The notes under the pieces were generated by a model. That model saw only the letters and a list, made by a program, of their open reading frames with translations. It had not been told where the DNA came from and did not search any database. Below are positions 47,658-58,560 of a DNA stretch of 64,000 bases, piece by piece. Origin of the DNA: Agelas oroides (taxonomy: Eukaryota > Porifera > Demospongiae > Agelasida > Agelasidae); assembly GCA_949130485.1 (NCBI GenBank), contig OX422204.1, positions 1-64,000 of the forward strand, written 5' to 3'. Positions within the stretch are counted from its first letter, which is position 1. Each line of letters opens with the position of its first letter. The translations under genes and the position numbers were made by a program.

Positions 47658-50600
47658 CTAACTGCTGGGGTCCTTGAACTTGTGCCTGTGTCCCCGAACA
47701 TGTTTGCCTGCAACACAAGAGCCATCATTAATGTACACTAACACTGACCACACACAGGACGGAGGCTACAAACGTACCAGAATTCCTGTGTCTAATGTCA
47801 CTTGTTTCCTGAGCTCCATTGCTCTGATGGGAGCTAGTTTCCCTGAGGGCCTGCTCTTGTGATAGCTCTTCTGGCCTAAACAGAGAGAGAGATCTTTCAC
47901 AAGGTGTAATTATCTGACTTTGAAAGACTGTACAAGACCTTAGCCTCATTCCCAGGCCCAGCCCAGCAGTTGCACGCGGGGAGAGCCTGGGAACAAGACC
48001 TAGTGAGGAAGGTTACATGCTCCCACTCCATAGTGGATACTACTATCAACTCACCTAAAGTGCTTCTTTCTGTGCCTTGATCGCCTTTGTGAGTTTGCCT
48101 CTAACACCTTCTTCCACCAAGAGGAACAATTATGTGTACACATCACAAAAGGGTACACCATTGAGTGTCAGCACTACTGAACTAATTCATAGCAGCATGC
48201 TTTTGGCTGTATCAAACATGTCCAAGGGAGGAGCTAGACATCTCTTATCTTATATGTACAAGAAATGGCTTCAACAGGTGCAACCTATATAGCTGATCTC
48301 ATCACAGTGGGGAGAGCCTGAGCAAGCAGCACATTGTTATATCATGGCACACAAACCATGAAAAGCAGAGGGTTAGTGACTTCTGGCAGTCAGGGGAGCC
48401 ACTGTGCATGGCTACACAGTCATGGACTAGGCTTCACACCCAAATCATGAGCATGGCCCTAACCTGAGGTGACCTCATGCAGCCACCATCTATGGGTAGT
48501 CTGTCTTGAAGTTTGTCTGTTGTGAAGTAGTTGAGATAGCTTACAATAAACCAGACATGTAAGTTGCCATGCCTCCTTCAACTTGAGTCATCTTTCCTCC
48601 ACGCCTCTGCCGATGCTGTACTAGCTCTGGCAAGAGTGCATAAGAACGGGTGGCTTGAGTAAGAGCGTGTAACTCTAATAGAAGTCTGGTCAAAATTATT
48701 CTAAAAATAGAACACCCAGTCACATGCTTAACAACAATTGCTTTTGTCTACACAGCATGTGCAGTATGCGTTACCATTTTTAGAACTGGCGATAAATAAA
48801 TGCAGGCAAGAAGCAAACACACACATGTGCGCAATGCAGTCTCGTTAGTGTGGGGCTCGCTCAGGCTTGTCCCATTCACAATTTCAAGTGCTTACATTAC
48901 TTCCCTGCTCTTCCCGTCCACCATCACGACTGGTCCCATGCTCCTCCGATCTTACATTCATGGTCCTTCCCTGCTCTTCCCGTCCACCATCACGACTGGT
49001 CCCACGCTCCTCCGATCTTACATTCATGGTCCTTCCCTGCTCTTCCCGTCCACCATCACGACTGGTCCCACGCTCCTCCGATCTTACATTCATGGTCCTT
49101 CCCTGCTCTTCCCGTCCACCATCACGACTGGTCCCACGCTCCTCCGATCTTACATTCATGGTCCTTCCCTGCTCTTCCCGTCCACCATCACGACTGGTCC
49201 CATGCTCCTCCGATCTTACATTCATGGTCCTTCCCTGCTCTTCCCGTCCACCATCACGACTGGTCCCATGCTCCTCCGATCTTACATTCATGGTCCTTCC
49301 CTGCTCTTCCCGTCCACCATCACGACTGGTCCCATGCTCCTCCGATCGCCCTACTGCACTATTGATAGCAAGTTAATTTAATAGGAAGAAAACGAAAAGA
49401 AAAACAAAATGACAAGGGAGAAGAGAGAAGGAAGAGAGGAGTGTAGCAGGGCCCAACCTGATTTCTAGATGCTGTGGAACTGCAGGAGTATTAACGTGGT
49501 CTGTCTCATGTTGTAGTTGCTGTTTGTTGTGTTTCTGAAGTTTCTTCTTACGAGGAGGCGGCGTAGGGTGCAACTCCTGCGGCGGCGTAGGGTGTAACTC
49601 CTGCGGTGGCGTAGGGTGTAACTCCTGCGGTGGTGTAGGGTGGGACTCCTGCGGTGGCGTAGGGTGCAACTCCTGTGGCGGCGTAGGGTGTAACTCCTGC
49701 GGTGGCGTAGGGTGCAACTCCAGTGGAGGCGTAGGGTGTAACTCCTGCGGTGGTGTAGGGTGGGACTCCTGCGGTGGTGTAGGCTGCAACTCCTGCGGTG
49801 GTGTAGGGTGGGACTCCTGCGGTGGTGTAGGGTGGGACTCCTGTGGTAGTTTAGGGTGTGACTCCTGCGGTGGCATAGAGTCTGGTACAGTCTTTGAGTC
49901 CTGTTCCTCATTTCCAGAATCATCCGAGTCCTCTGTATCAGTACTGTCATCTTGCTTGTTGAGACGAGGGTGAGCAGGACGTTGACTGTGACTGCGTAGC
50001 ACAGTAGCCACCAATTTGGCAGCTACAGCTGCTGAATACGTGCATACAGCAAGTACATCATGTGAGTGCATAAGGTGTTACTACATAGGCTGTATACAGG
50101 GTTCTAACTAGAAATCTACAATAGGTATGAAACGCCCTCTCTGAAATGTTAAGTGGGAAGCCAGGTTAGTAGCTGCCGTGGGCAGGGTTTAGCCTAAATT
50201 CACCACATAGCGAGTACCCTGGCTGTACCCACTGTCAAAACAGTGGAACAGAGGTACAAACACACCTAGAGGAGGTGGGCTGTCACTGGATGCACTCTCT
50301 GATGGACCCGAATGAGAATTTGCTGCATGAACAACGCAATCACAGCGTTGAGATGGGACAAGACTGACTAGCTAGAGGACAGACTGTGCACTCACTTCTG
50401 GCTGGTCTTTTATGCTGCTGGAAACATTCATTGCATGTTCTCTCAGCTTTGGGTTCCCACTGGCTGTCTGCCAGTCTCAGGTTTAGCCGGTGCGGGGAGC
50501 AGGAGGAGCAGACGACACGACCACACTGCCGACAATGGTGCTTCCGGACAAAGGCAGAGAAACGCTGGCCACAGATCATGCAGTCCTTGGTCATGGCATC

Positions 50601-51970
50601 AGGCACCCACACTGCTCGTGTCATTTTCTCACCCCCTGAGAAATGACAAGTTGGCAGGGATGAGGGTACACACGACACTGTTTATCTTGGCACAGCAAAC
50701 TGTCAGTCCAAAAATAGTGTGTATGCTGACCATATTGCAGTACAATATTTACCCAGCCATTTTACCTAATTGCACGACTCGGTCAATATGCTTCTGTAGG
50801 TTAGCAAGCCAATTAGCTTTGTCTGCAGCTGAGAGGGCAATGACGTGGAAAGACTTGTTAGCGTGGCTGATCTGAAATGCATTGGCCACATCTACAGGAA
50901 GGAAGAAGCCGATAATCTGTCGGAATGTGTTTTGCCAGAGTGTCTGTGACTTCCTCACCTAGCTGCTCGTCCAGCTGCTCTCTGTCAAGGTCAAAGGTCG
51001 CCTGGACGGCAGACTGGTAGTGACACTTGGAACTTACAGACATCTGCGACAGAGGAAGGACTTGCTGGTGGCTATACCGACTGGCAACAATAGACCCATA
51101 TACCTGGGGGTGGGGGATGTGGGGAGGAGTGTGTGGAGGTGTGGGGAGGAGTGGAGAGACAGAGCACACTCACCAGGACGTCGTTGAAGAGGAAAAACTG
51201 TCTTCGCTTTAGTCCCTTCCGGCACACCTTCCACATGGTGCCTTCTCGAATGAAGATCCTCCCTGGTACCAGCAGCACCTGTACACAAATATAGTCTCAC
51301 AAGCCCGACCCACTTCCGCAAGAGAAGGGAAGGGTCTGGTGAACTGCGTATACAAGCCGTGTCCCACCGCACTGTACAGTGTGGTAAAATCACATTGCTG
51401 TATTTTGTCACATGACGCATTACGTCACTGTTTGTGTACAAATAGCAGTCTTGAAAACGGGGAAAGAGAGCTAGGGCATCTTTTCCGCTAGTGCAGAAGC
51501 TGTACAAAACACTTCGACTATACTTCTCGGGGAGTGTGCTTACTCTGCAACAGGTAATTCAAGAGTGCATTATTTGAAATCTGGTTACGTCATCCAGCTA
51601 ATTGCATTTCAGTGGGACACGGCTTGTATATGCAGTTCACCAGATCCTTCCCTTCTTTTGCGGAAGTGGGTCTGGCTTGTGAGACTAACACAAATACACC
51701 ATCACACTCATCACACCCCCACCTTCACACCATCACACCCTCACCGCTCCTCCAGTAAATTTGCTCTGGATTTCTGTGATCTTCTCAACGTTAAAGTCTG
51801 ACTGGGCCAGGGCAGCCTCGGCCTGCAAGTAAACAACTGGTAATAAACCAAACTGGTACTGCACGACGCGTGATGACCAGGTCGTACCACGATCGCCACG
51901 GTCTCACCTCGGTGATGTGTACATTGGCAGCATTCACCTGGCCACCTCGCTTCTTGAAGAAACTGGACAT
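47658..51970 (-). CDS. PLEKHF2: Phafin (PLEKHF1/2-like) PH-FYVE protein with long repetitive tail
   Basis: An endosomal PI3P-binding adaptor. Exons (minus): 51970-51908, 51822-51745, 51278-51174, 51103-51038, 51001-50959, 50891-50766, 50635-50396, 50031-49458, then less surely 49358-48896, 48107-48055, 47875-47778, 47707-47658. Phases agree throughout, giving about 652 residues. The PH domain begins LLVPGRIFIREGTMWKVCRK and RRQFFLFNDVLVYG and ends FHVIALSAADKANWLANLQ. The FYVE domain has the WVPD lead, the RKHHCRQCGRVVC ligand motif and four CxxC pairs. This matches human phafins in order and wording. Vertebrate phafins are about 250-280 residues; here an acidic stretch (DSTDTEDSDDSGNEEQDS) is followed by 13 copies of an 8-residue TPPQELHP repeat and, if the last exons belong, seven 22-residue RSEERGTSRDGGREEQGRT repeats and a basic tail ending KFKDPSS. 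If the later acceptor is not used, the frame ends at 49373. The 36-nt gap between exons 4 and 5 is in frame and could be retained. Confidence 0.85.
47941..47992. mobile_element. Eroded TAGCCT-type foldback
   Basis: TAGCCTCATTCCCAGGC at the left pairs with GCCTGGGAA at the right, but the outer right terminus is missing or altered. ACAAGACCT occurs at 47932-47940 and again at 47993-48001, a perfect 9-bp duplication. It lies in an intron of the extended PLEKHF model. Confidence 0.5.
48896..49358 (-). repeat. 66-bp minisatellite, 7 copies, in frame with PLEKHF
   Basis: Exactly 66-bp spacing (CTGCTCTTCC at 48904, 48970 and so on). Each copy encodes the 22-residue RSEE(H/R)GTSRDGGREEQGRTMNV on the minus strand. 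The period is a multiple of 3, so the opposite strand is also open (GPSLLFPSTITTG...), which I regard as antisense shadow. Confidence 0.9.
49556..49880 (-). repeat. 24-bp coding minisatellite in PLEKHF exon 8
   Basis: About 13 copies of a 24-bp unit (GGTGTAGGGTGGGACTCCTG and variants on the plus strand), encoding (S/L)HPTPPQE. Variation between copies is mostly silent or L/S and H/Q, as expected for a translated minisatellite. Confidence 0.9.
51292..51687. mobile_element. TAGTCT-family TIR element inside a PLEKHF intron
   Basis: A 396-bp element: TAGTCTCACAAGCCCGACCC at the left and GGGTCTGGCTTGTGAGACTA at the right, arms about 75 bp and nearly perfect. A perfect 9-bp duplication, ACACAAATA, occurs at 51283-51291 and 51688-51696. 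It lies wholly within the intron between exon 2 and the first PH-domain exon, so it does not disturb coding. No transposase frame. Confidence 0.93.
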
Positions 51971-52165
51971 GACACACAACAGACGGACTATAATAACTCA
52001 GTATGATAGTAGTGAGTATGAGCTCTGTCTGTGGGCTGGCCATGTCTCGTTCCCAGTCTAACCGCTGCACGTGGCCAAACCTCAATTTTGCGCTCCCACA
52101 GGAAGAGGGCGGAGCTAACTGTAATGATTGACAGAGATCGCGAGCGATCACGATGCGAGAGCGCG
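51971..52165. promoter_or_regulatory. Bidirectional promoter, PLEKHF / myosin-SH2
   Basis: 195 bp separate the two divergent start codons, so both genes must share promoter DNA unless 5' exons lie elsewhere. Visible motifs: CACGTG E-box near 52068, ACAGGAAGA (ETS-like) near 52098, GGGCGGAGC (GC box-like) near 52108. No TATA box is evident. Motif function is inferred. Confidence 0.5.
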
Positions 52166-55100
52166 ATGGACGGGCTCGAATACTGCGAAGATTTGTCCAC
52201 GCTGCCGGAGCTGGCGGACTCTGCCTTGTTGACATGCCTGGAGCAGCGCTACCGCAAAGGCAAAGTACAGGTGAGCGCTTGATCAGTTGCGAGCGTGATG
52301 TTGAGCTGCAGAGAGCTTGCACATGCAGCGAGACTCCAAACTATAAACTATACACTACTCTATACTCGATGAAATGATGTCTTTAAGGTCATGATGATGC
52401 ACCCCTAGTTGTATTATTGTAAGTTTGTGACCTCTCAGAGTGGGTTTAGAACATGAAGGTAGACAGTCATGTTTTTGTGGGATACCGTGCTTGGAGCACA
52501 CTAAGATGAACTGGTGATCTCACTAGGGAGGAGGTTAGTGTTAGTTTCTCTCCTCTCCCTCCAGTCTGCTGTAGGGACAGTTCTTCTGTCCGTCCGGCCC
52601 ACACTCCCACAGGCACACCTCCCCCATTCCCACCTCCACCAGCTGGCTGGGAGGGTGGGCAGGGGGATGGCAGACCATCTTGAGGACCAGGCAGTCCTGC
52701 TGTATGGCCAGCCAGGTGCCGGCAAGACCGGCACCGCCCACCAGCTACTAAAGCTACTCCTGACCTCACTGCCGAGTAGAGAGGGGATCAGGGAGAAGGT
52801 GATGGATGCATCTCTGCTTGTTGAAGCGTTTCTTCCCAGTGAAGCCCAGGGGTTAGTGGTGACCTCTCTCTTCTATGACCCCAACTGTGAGCGGATCTCT
52901 GGAGCCGAGTTTTCATTCCTCCTACCAGACTTGCAGCACCTTGCTATATTTCAGGTGAGAGGGTGGGGTGGGACATTTCCAAGGTTTGGGGGTATGAGGA
53001 ATTCAGTGCCTTTGCCTGAAGACACAACATTGTGTAAACTCGAACATTTTGTTTCTCAGCTGTTCCAGTGGATGCGATGTGGCATGACCCCCTCTCAACT
53101 AGCTTCTCTTGGCCTCTCCCCTTCCTCGGATCAACATTCACACAAGTTTCCAGCCTTGGAGGAAGCCCTGCATGGACTGGCTTGTCCCACCCCCCTCCAG
53201 GAGGGACTCTTTGCTACACTGGCTGCTGTGGCACATTTGCTGGACTTGAACGAGCGAGAGGCTGCCCGGGTTCTGGGTGGTAGTCACGAGAACCTTCGGA
53301 AACTGCTGGAGAGCACAACCAGTTACTGCATTGCCAGACATTTGTACGCCCATCTTCTTCGATGGCTTGGTCAGTGCCAGTGTAGTAGTTCTGCATTTTG
53401 TCAACAATTACATGTAGGGCAGTTCCTGTGTTGGGAAATTCCTCTTTCAATAATAGTAGCAACAAAGATGAGTCTTGTGCTTATAAGGATTCCTGGTATG
53501 TGTTATGTTGTGGCTGCAGTTGGCTGGCTGAATGAGGAGCTCAAAGGAGGAGCCCAGGACTGCCGAATAGGTCTGGTGGACCCTCCTTGTCCTCCACGAG
53601 ACAGAACAGGTGGTGGAGTCCGTCAGCTAACCCGAGGCTACATGACCGAAGTGCTCCACAACATCTACTGTCTGCGAGTGTTTGACTGGGAGCAGGTTTG
53701 CAGTGCTTGTAACATTACTGTGTGTTCTGAGCTGATTGTAAACGGGTCATCCTCAGGAGCAGTACGCCGAAGAAGGAGTGGACTGGGAGAGTATAGTGGT
53801 GGAGTACAACCACCCCTTGCAGGACACTTTTGAGCAGGTCAGTGCGACACACTGTCTGTGTAGCCCATCATTCACCATTTGTCAGTCTGTCTGTCGATCT
53901 CCCTGGTAGCCTCAGGGTCTGTTGGACAGTCTGAACTGTTCCTCTGCGGAGGACCTGGTGGAGAGGGTGGGCAGCTGCTGTACTCTCACTCCCAATGTCT
54001 GCTACACAGGAGAGGTGAGGGCATCATTTACAAGGGCTAAACTTGTGATGAAATCCAATATATTACTAGCAAGCAGGTTATGTTGCCATCTGGCTTCTAA
54101 AGTTGCCATACTTCTTTCTAAACCTTGTGAAGCCTGTTAAATGCCAGAAATGCCACGAGTTTTTCCCCCCTCCCTTCTCTTCTCTCACCCTCTCACCCCT
54201 CCTCTACTCTCCCTTCTTCTCTCTCACCCCTCCCTAATTCTCTCTCACCCTCCTCCCCCACCCTAACAGGGTGCAGGTGAATTTATTGTTGCCCACTACA
54301 GTGGCGAGTGCACCTACCACATCGATGAAAGTTGGTGTGAGCAGAACAGTGAACTACCCAGTGAGGATCTCTCTCAATGGCTCTCCTCCTCCAGCAACCC
54401 TGTGATCCAGCAGCTTGCCCAGGTGTGCTCTGTGGGTTTAGGGCTGTTTACATTGGAAACCATTATCATTGATGGTGTCTCCTGATTAACTAATTGAGAG
54501 CTGTTCCGCCCATCTACTGGAAACCACCTACAAACGACATCACCTCACTGCCTGTCCACTTGCGTTTGTTCTCTCTGCAGTCAGTGGCTGACCACAGCCC
54601 AGACCTGCTTCTAGGGGACTCCCCCTCACCATGCTCCCTCAGTGACCGTGTTCGTTGGGGGATGAAGACCCTGACAAACTGGATCACCACCTCCCACCCC
54701 CACTTTGTCCTGTGTATAGCACCCAGTGCACAACAGGTAACTTCCCACCTGGAGAGAACACTCTCCAAGCCTGGTGTTACTTGTCTTTACTCATTCTTTC
54801 CCTTCTCTCCCTTCTCTCCCTCTTCTCTCCCTCTCCCTTCTGTCCCTCTTCTCCCCTCTTCTCTCCCTCTCCTCTCCCTCTCCTCTCCCTCTCCTTCTCT
54901 CCCTCTCCTCTCCCTCTCCTTCTCTCCCTCTCCCTCTCCCTCTCCCTCTCCCTCTTCTCTCCCTCTCCCTCTCCTTCTCTCCCTCTCCTCTCCCTCTCCT
55001 TCTCTCCCTCTCCTCTCCCTCTCCTTCTCTCCCTCTCCCTCTCCCTCTCCCTCTCCCTCTCCCTCTCCCTCTCCCTCTCCCTCTCCCTCTCCCTCTCCCT

Positions 55101-55613
55101 CTCCCTCTCCCTCTCCCTCTCCCTCTTCTCTCCCTCTCCCTCTCCCTCTCCCTCTCCTCTCCCTCAGGGTGGGGAGTTTGATGGAGGACTAGTGTTACAC
55201 CAGCTCCAGCAACTGCGAGTGTTGGACACAGCTCTCATCCAGTCCTGTGGCTACCCAGTTCACATGAGCTACTCCACCTTCACTCAACAGTACGGAGTAC
55301 TACTGCTGCGAGGCACCCACCTGGAGGCCAGTCGTGAGACTTGCCAGCACGTGCTTGAGACCACGAGACTGGAAGAATGGAGGCTTGGGAAGTCCCAGGT
55401 TAGAAGCCTCTTTGATGACATGTTGTCTGTTTACTACCATTCAAAGTGTGTGTGTGTGCCATATTAGGTTTTCTTGAAGCCCTGGCACTTGGACCAGCTT
55501 GAGAGAGCAGTCACCATGTATCAGATGTCTGCCAGGAAACTGCAACAAGGTTGGTGACTGGAAGAGGTGTGTGTGACACAGGCACCACAATATGATGTTC
55601 TCTATCTGTACCC

Positions 55614-55666
<53 letters not shown>

Positions 55667-58560
55667 ATTCAAGCCTTTCGTAGGCACTTCTTGCACAGTA
55701 ACAGTGACCTTCAAAAACATGTAAGGCTCGCTTGTCACTCGCTTGTCACTCCCTCTAGATCTGATCTGTTTCAGTGTTCTCCCAACCACCCTTCCTCTCT
55801 CCTCTCTCTCCTCTCCTCTCTCTCCTCTCCCTCCTCTCCCTCCCCTCTCTTCCTGTCTTTAGGTGGTGACATTGAACACGTTTTTAGAGTATGAGGAGGA
55901 TGAGGAGGAGGAGGACTCGACCGACACTCTCTCTCCCTCCGACTCCCCACCCCTCCCACCCCTCCCACCCCCCAGACCAGAACACACCCTCAGCATAGGT
56001 ACGTGTGGGAGGTGTGCATGAAACTGACGGTCAGGAGGATCAATGCACCGTGTTTCTTTCCTTAGATGAACCTGGGGAGGAGGACGAGGAGGGGGTTACC
56101 TACCTCACCTTACTGGCAGCTAGTCAGCAAACCAGGGCAGCCAACCACACAACAGATAAGGCTAGTCTGGTTTCTCCTTGCGTGAGCTGGGTGAAAGTAG
56201 AGGCTGTGTACTCTAATTATTCCCCACTCTCCCTCCATTTGCAGTGGCCAACTGTCAGCCCCTCACACAAATCCCACAGTCCCACCCACGAGCCTCCCAC
56301 TGTCACACCCACACATAGCCCTGCTCACAAGCCTCCCACCGTCACACCCACACATAGCCCTGCTCACAAGCCTCCCACCGTCACACCCACACACAGCCCT
56401 GGTCACAAGCCTGGCAGTCAAGGAGAGTTTCCCAGTTCCGCACACAGGAAGAAGTCAAGCTGGGGCAGATCAGAGGTGAGGGAATGTGTGTGCTGCCGTC
56501 TCCCTCTCCACTCTCCCCTTCTCTCTCCCCTCTCTCCCTTGCCTACTCCTTCTCGATCTCCTGCTCCTCTCCTGACCCTAAACCTTCCCCCTATAGAATC
56601 GTCCCACAAGCAAGCAACAACCTCCTCCAGTGGAAGAACCCATTAAGAGCCAACTGTAAGTCAGACAGAGAGGCGTGATTTGCTGTCCTTTGGTGATACT
56701 GTGGCAACAACCTTTATCCAAATTCTGTGTCCACCCATTTGTGTTTCCACGGTGACAGGTGGTTTCATGGCAAGCTTTCTAGGGGTGTCGCCGAGACCAG
56801 ACTGAAGAATGTGACGGTTGACAGCTTCCTCATCCGAGAGAGCGAGAATCGTGTTGGTGAGTTTGCTCTCTCTGTGAAGTACCAGGGCGCAGTCAAACAC
56901 TTCCGCATTGACACCAAGCGAGGCTCTGGGAGGAGACGGTTTGAGCTGTTTGGTGCGCAGCACTCCTTCCCCTCCCTCACTTGTCTGGTGGACTACTACC
57001 ATGAACACTCCATCTCCAGTGCGGGCGAACTCCTCATGACTCCCTGCCCAGTCGAGGTGAGTCACCGACCTCATCAGCCTTTCTTTCAGAGATGGTGGTG
57101 CAGTGAAAGCACTTCCACAAGTGAGACAGTTTCTTGCCTTTCTCAGGTTAGTGCCATGGATGTGCCTCCCCAGTTGCCCCCCAGACGCAACGGTCTCTCC
57201 ACCATCCGAAGACCCAAACCCACCCTCCAATCCCTCCCCATACATGAGACTTCAGCGGGTAATATATTGCCATATATGGTCGTATGTAAAGCATCATGGG
57301 ATTGCATCATAATTGCTAAGCTAGTACATGGACATGTAAAGCATGGCAATTTAAACTTGTGAGTTTTCTGTGTCAGACTACAGTTCACTCATCAAGTGGT
57401 TTGCACAGGATTCTGTTTTCACTTGAACAATAGCATATATCTACAGTACACGACTGATCTTTTCATAGAGCGACGAGCAGCATGGGGCACATACCGGCCC
57501 ATGAGCCTGGGTGACCTCCCAGACAACCCTGACAAAGCCAATCCAGCACTACAGTACTCAGACAAAGTCATTGCCGCTCTGCAGAAGGAACTGGATATTG
57601 AACAGAGGATTGTGGAGGCAGCACGACGCATGGCAGAGCTCCCCACTAGCAGCAAGAAGGAAAGAACCAAGCGAAGACAAAGCCTGCAACAGTGAGCTCT
57701 AATGCAAGACCCCTTAGCCCTAACCCTGCAAGACCCCTTAGCTCTTGTGGACTGCAGACCCTTAGCCCTCATAGACTTCAAGACCCCTTAACCCTCGTAG
57801 ACTGTAAGACCCCCTATCCCTCACAGACTGCAATACCCCTAAGCCGCCCTCATGGACTGCAAGACCCCTTAGCCCTTGTGGACTGCAGGACCCCTTAGCC
57901 CTCGTGGACTGCAGACCCCTTAGCCCTCATGGACTGCAAGACCCCTTAGCCCTCATGGACTGCAAGACCCCTTAGCTCTTGTGGACTGCAAGACCCCTTA
58001 GCCCTCATAGACTGCAGACCCCTTAACCCTCGTAGACTGCAAGACCCCTTAGCCCTTGTGGACTGCAAGACCCCTTAGCCCTCATAGACTGCAAGACCCC
58101 TTAGCCCTTGTGGACTGCAAGACCCCTTAGCCCTCGTGGACTGCAAGACCCTTTAGCCCTCGTGGACTGCAATACCCCTTAGCCCTCTTATTACCATGCT
58201 CCTTCTCAGATTTTTGGTTGCATACATCATGTGTTTGAAACATGATGCAACCAAGAGCTGAGGAAGATACTGAGACTGTGATGTGGTCATCAACTCTCTC
58301 CCTTCCCGCCAGGGCACAGGCCAAGCTGTTGAGTCTGAGGCAGCAGTACCACACATTGCAGGAGCGGCGCAGGTTCCTGGAAATATCAATGAAGAACGTT
58401 CTCACCACCAGGTGAGTGGGCCATACCTTGTGCAAGTACTGCACGAGGTATGGCCCGGGTTTGAGGAGTGTGCATGTATAGGTGAGACTGGTTCATCTTT
58501 TCTCCTTTCTCCCGCAGACGAGTGTCTGAACCCCCTCCATTGCCACCCCCACGATACTGA
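52166..58560 (+). CDS. Myosin-head pseudomotor with SH2 and CUPID-like domains
   Basis: Twenty exons with fully consistent phases (52166-52270, 52565-52954, 53060-53369, 53520-53695, 53757-53837, 53910-54014, 54270-54422, 54581-54736, 55168-55398, 55468-55549, 55674-55720, 55863-55998, 56066-56181, 56245-56475, 56597-56655, 56759-57056, 57147-57258, 57469-57691, 58313-58411, 58518-58560) give 1,050 residues. Residues 1-590 follow a myosin head from start (LPELADSALLTCLEQRY) to converter (KVFLKP-like, GKSQVFLKPWHL): P-loop GQPGAGKT at 83-90, HYSGECTYHIDESW, HPHFVLCIAPS, LVLHQLQQLRVLD. Switch I (NxNSSRFGK) is not recognisable, and the DxxGFE switch II region reads LVDPPCPPRD, so ATP-driven motility is unlikely. 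One poor IQ-like segment follows, then acidic and Pro-rich linkers with KPPTVTPTHSPAH repeats. The SH2 domain (793-892) keeps FLIRES (Arg819). The C-terminus has IVEAARRMAELP and basic/coiled-coil sequence like FRMD4/INAVA CUPID, plus PPQLPPRR and PPPLPPPRY SH3-ligand motifs. It probably links phosphotyrosine signalling to actin or cytohesin partners. Confidence 0.85.
54790..55167 (+). repeat. Intronic CTCCCT polypyrimidine repeat
   Basis: About 375 bp of (CTCCCT)n and TTCTCTCC filling intron 8 of the myosin-SH2 gene and running directly into the CCCTCAG acceptor at 55167. The long Ser/Pro/Leu open frames over it are artefacts. Confidence 0.93.
55610..55662 (+). repeat. Poly-C / CA microsatellite
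   Basis: A run of about 18 C followed by (CA)n in intron 10 of the myosin-SH2 gene, just before its acceptor. Confidence 0.9.
57705..58192 (+). repeat. 26-bp intronic minisatellite, about 18 copies
   Basis: The unit GACTGCAAGACCCCTTAGCC plus CTCGTG repeats with one- or two-base variants, starting right after the donor at 57691. It makes up most of intron 18 of the myosin-SH2 gene, between the CUPID-like and coiled-coil exons. Confidence 0.9.

Noticed and set aside
48800-49381. 193-residue plus-strand frame GPSLLFPSTITTG repeated
   Set aside because: Antisense shadow of the 66-bp minisatellite; the minus strand is in phase with the PLEKHF exons.
52514-53833. Single uninterrupted 439-residue frame over the myosin P-loop region
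   Set aside because: Reads through two introns that happen to stay open; myosin alignment and splice phases support removal of 52955-53059 and 53370-53519.
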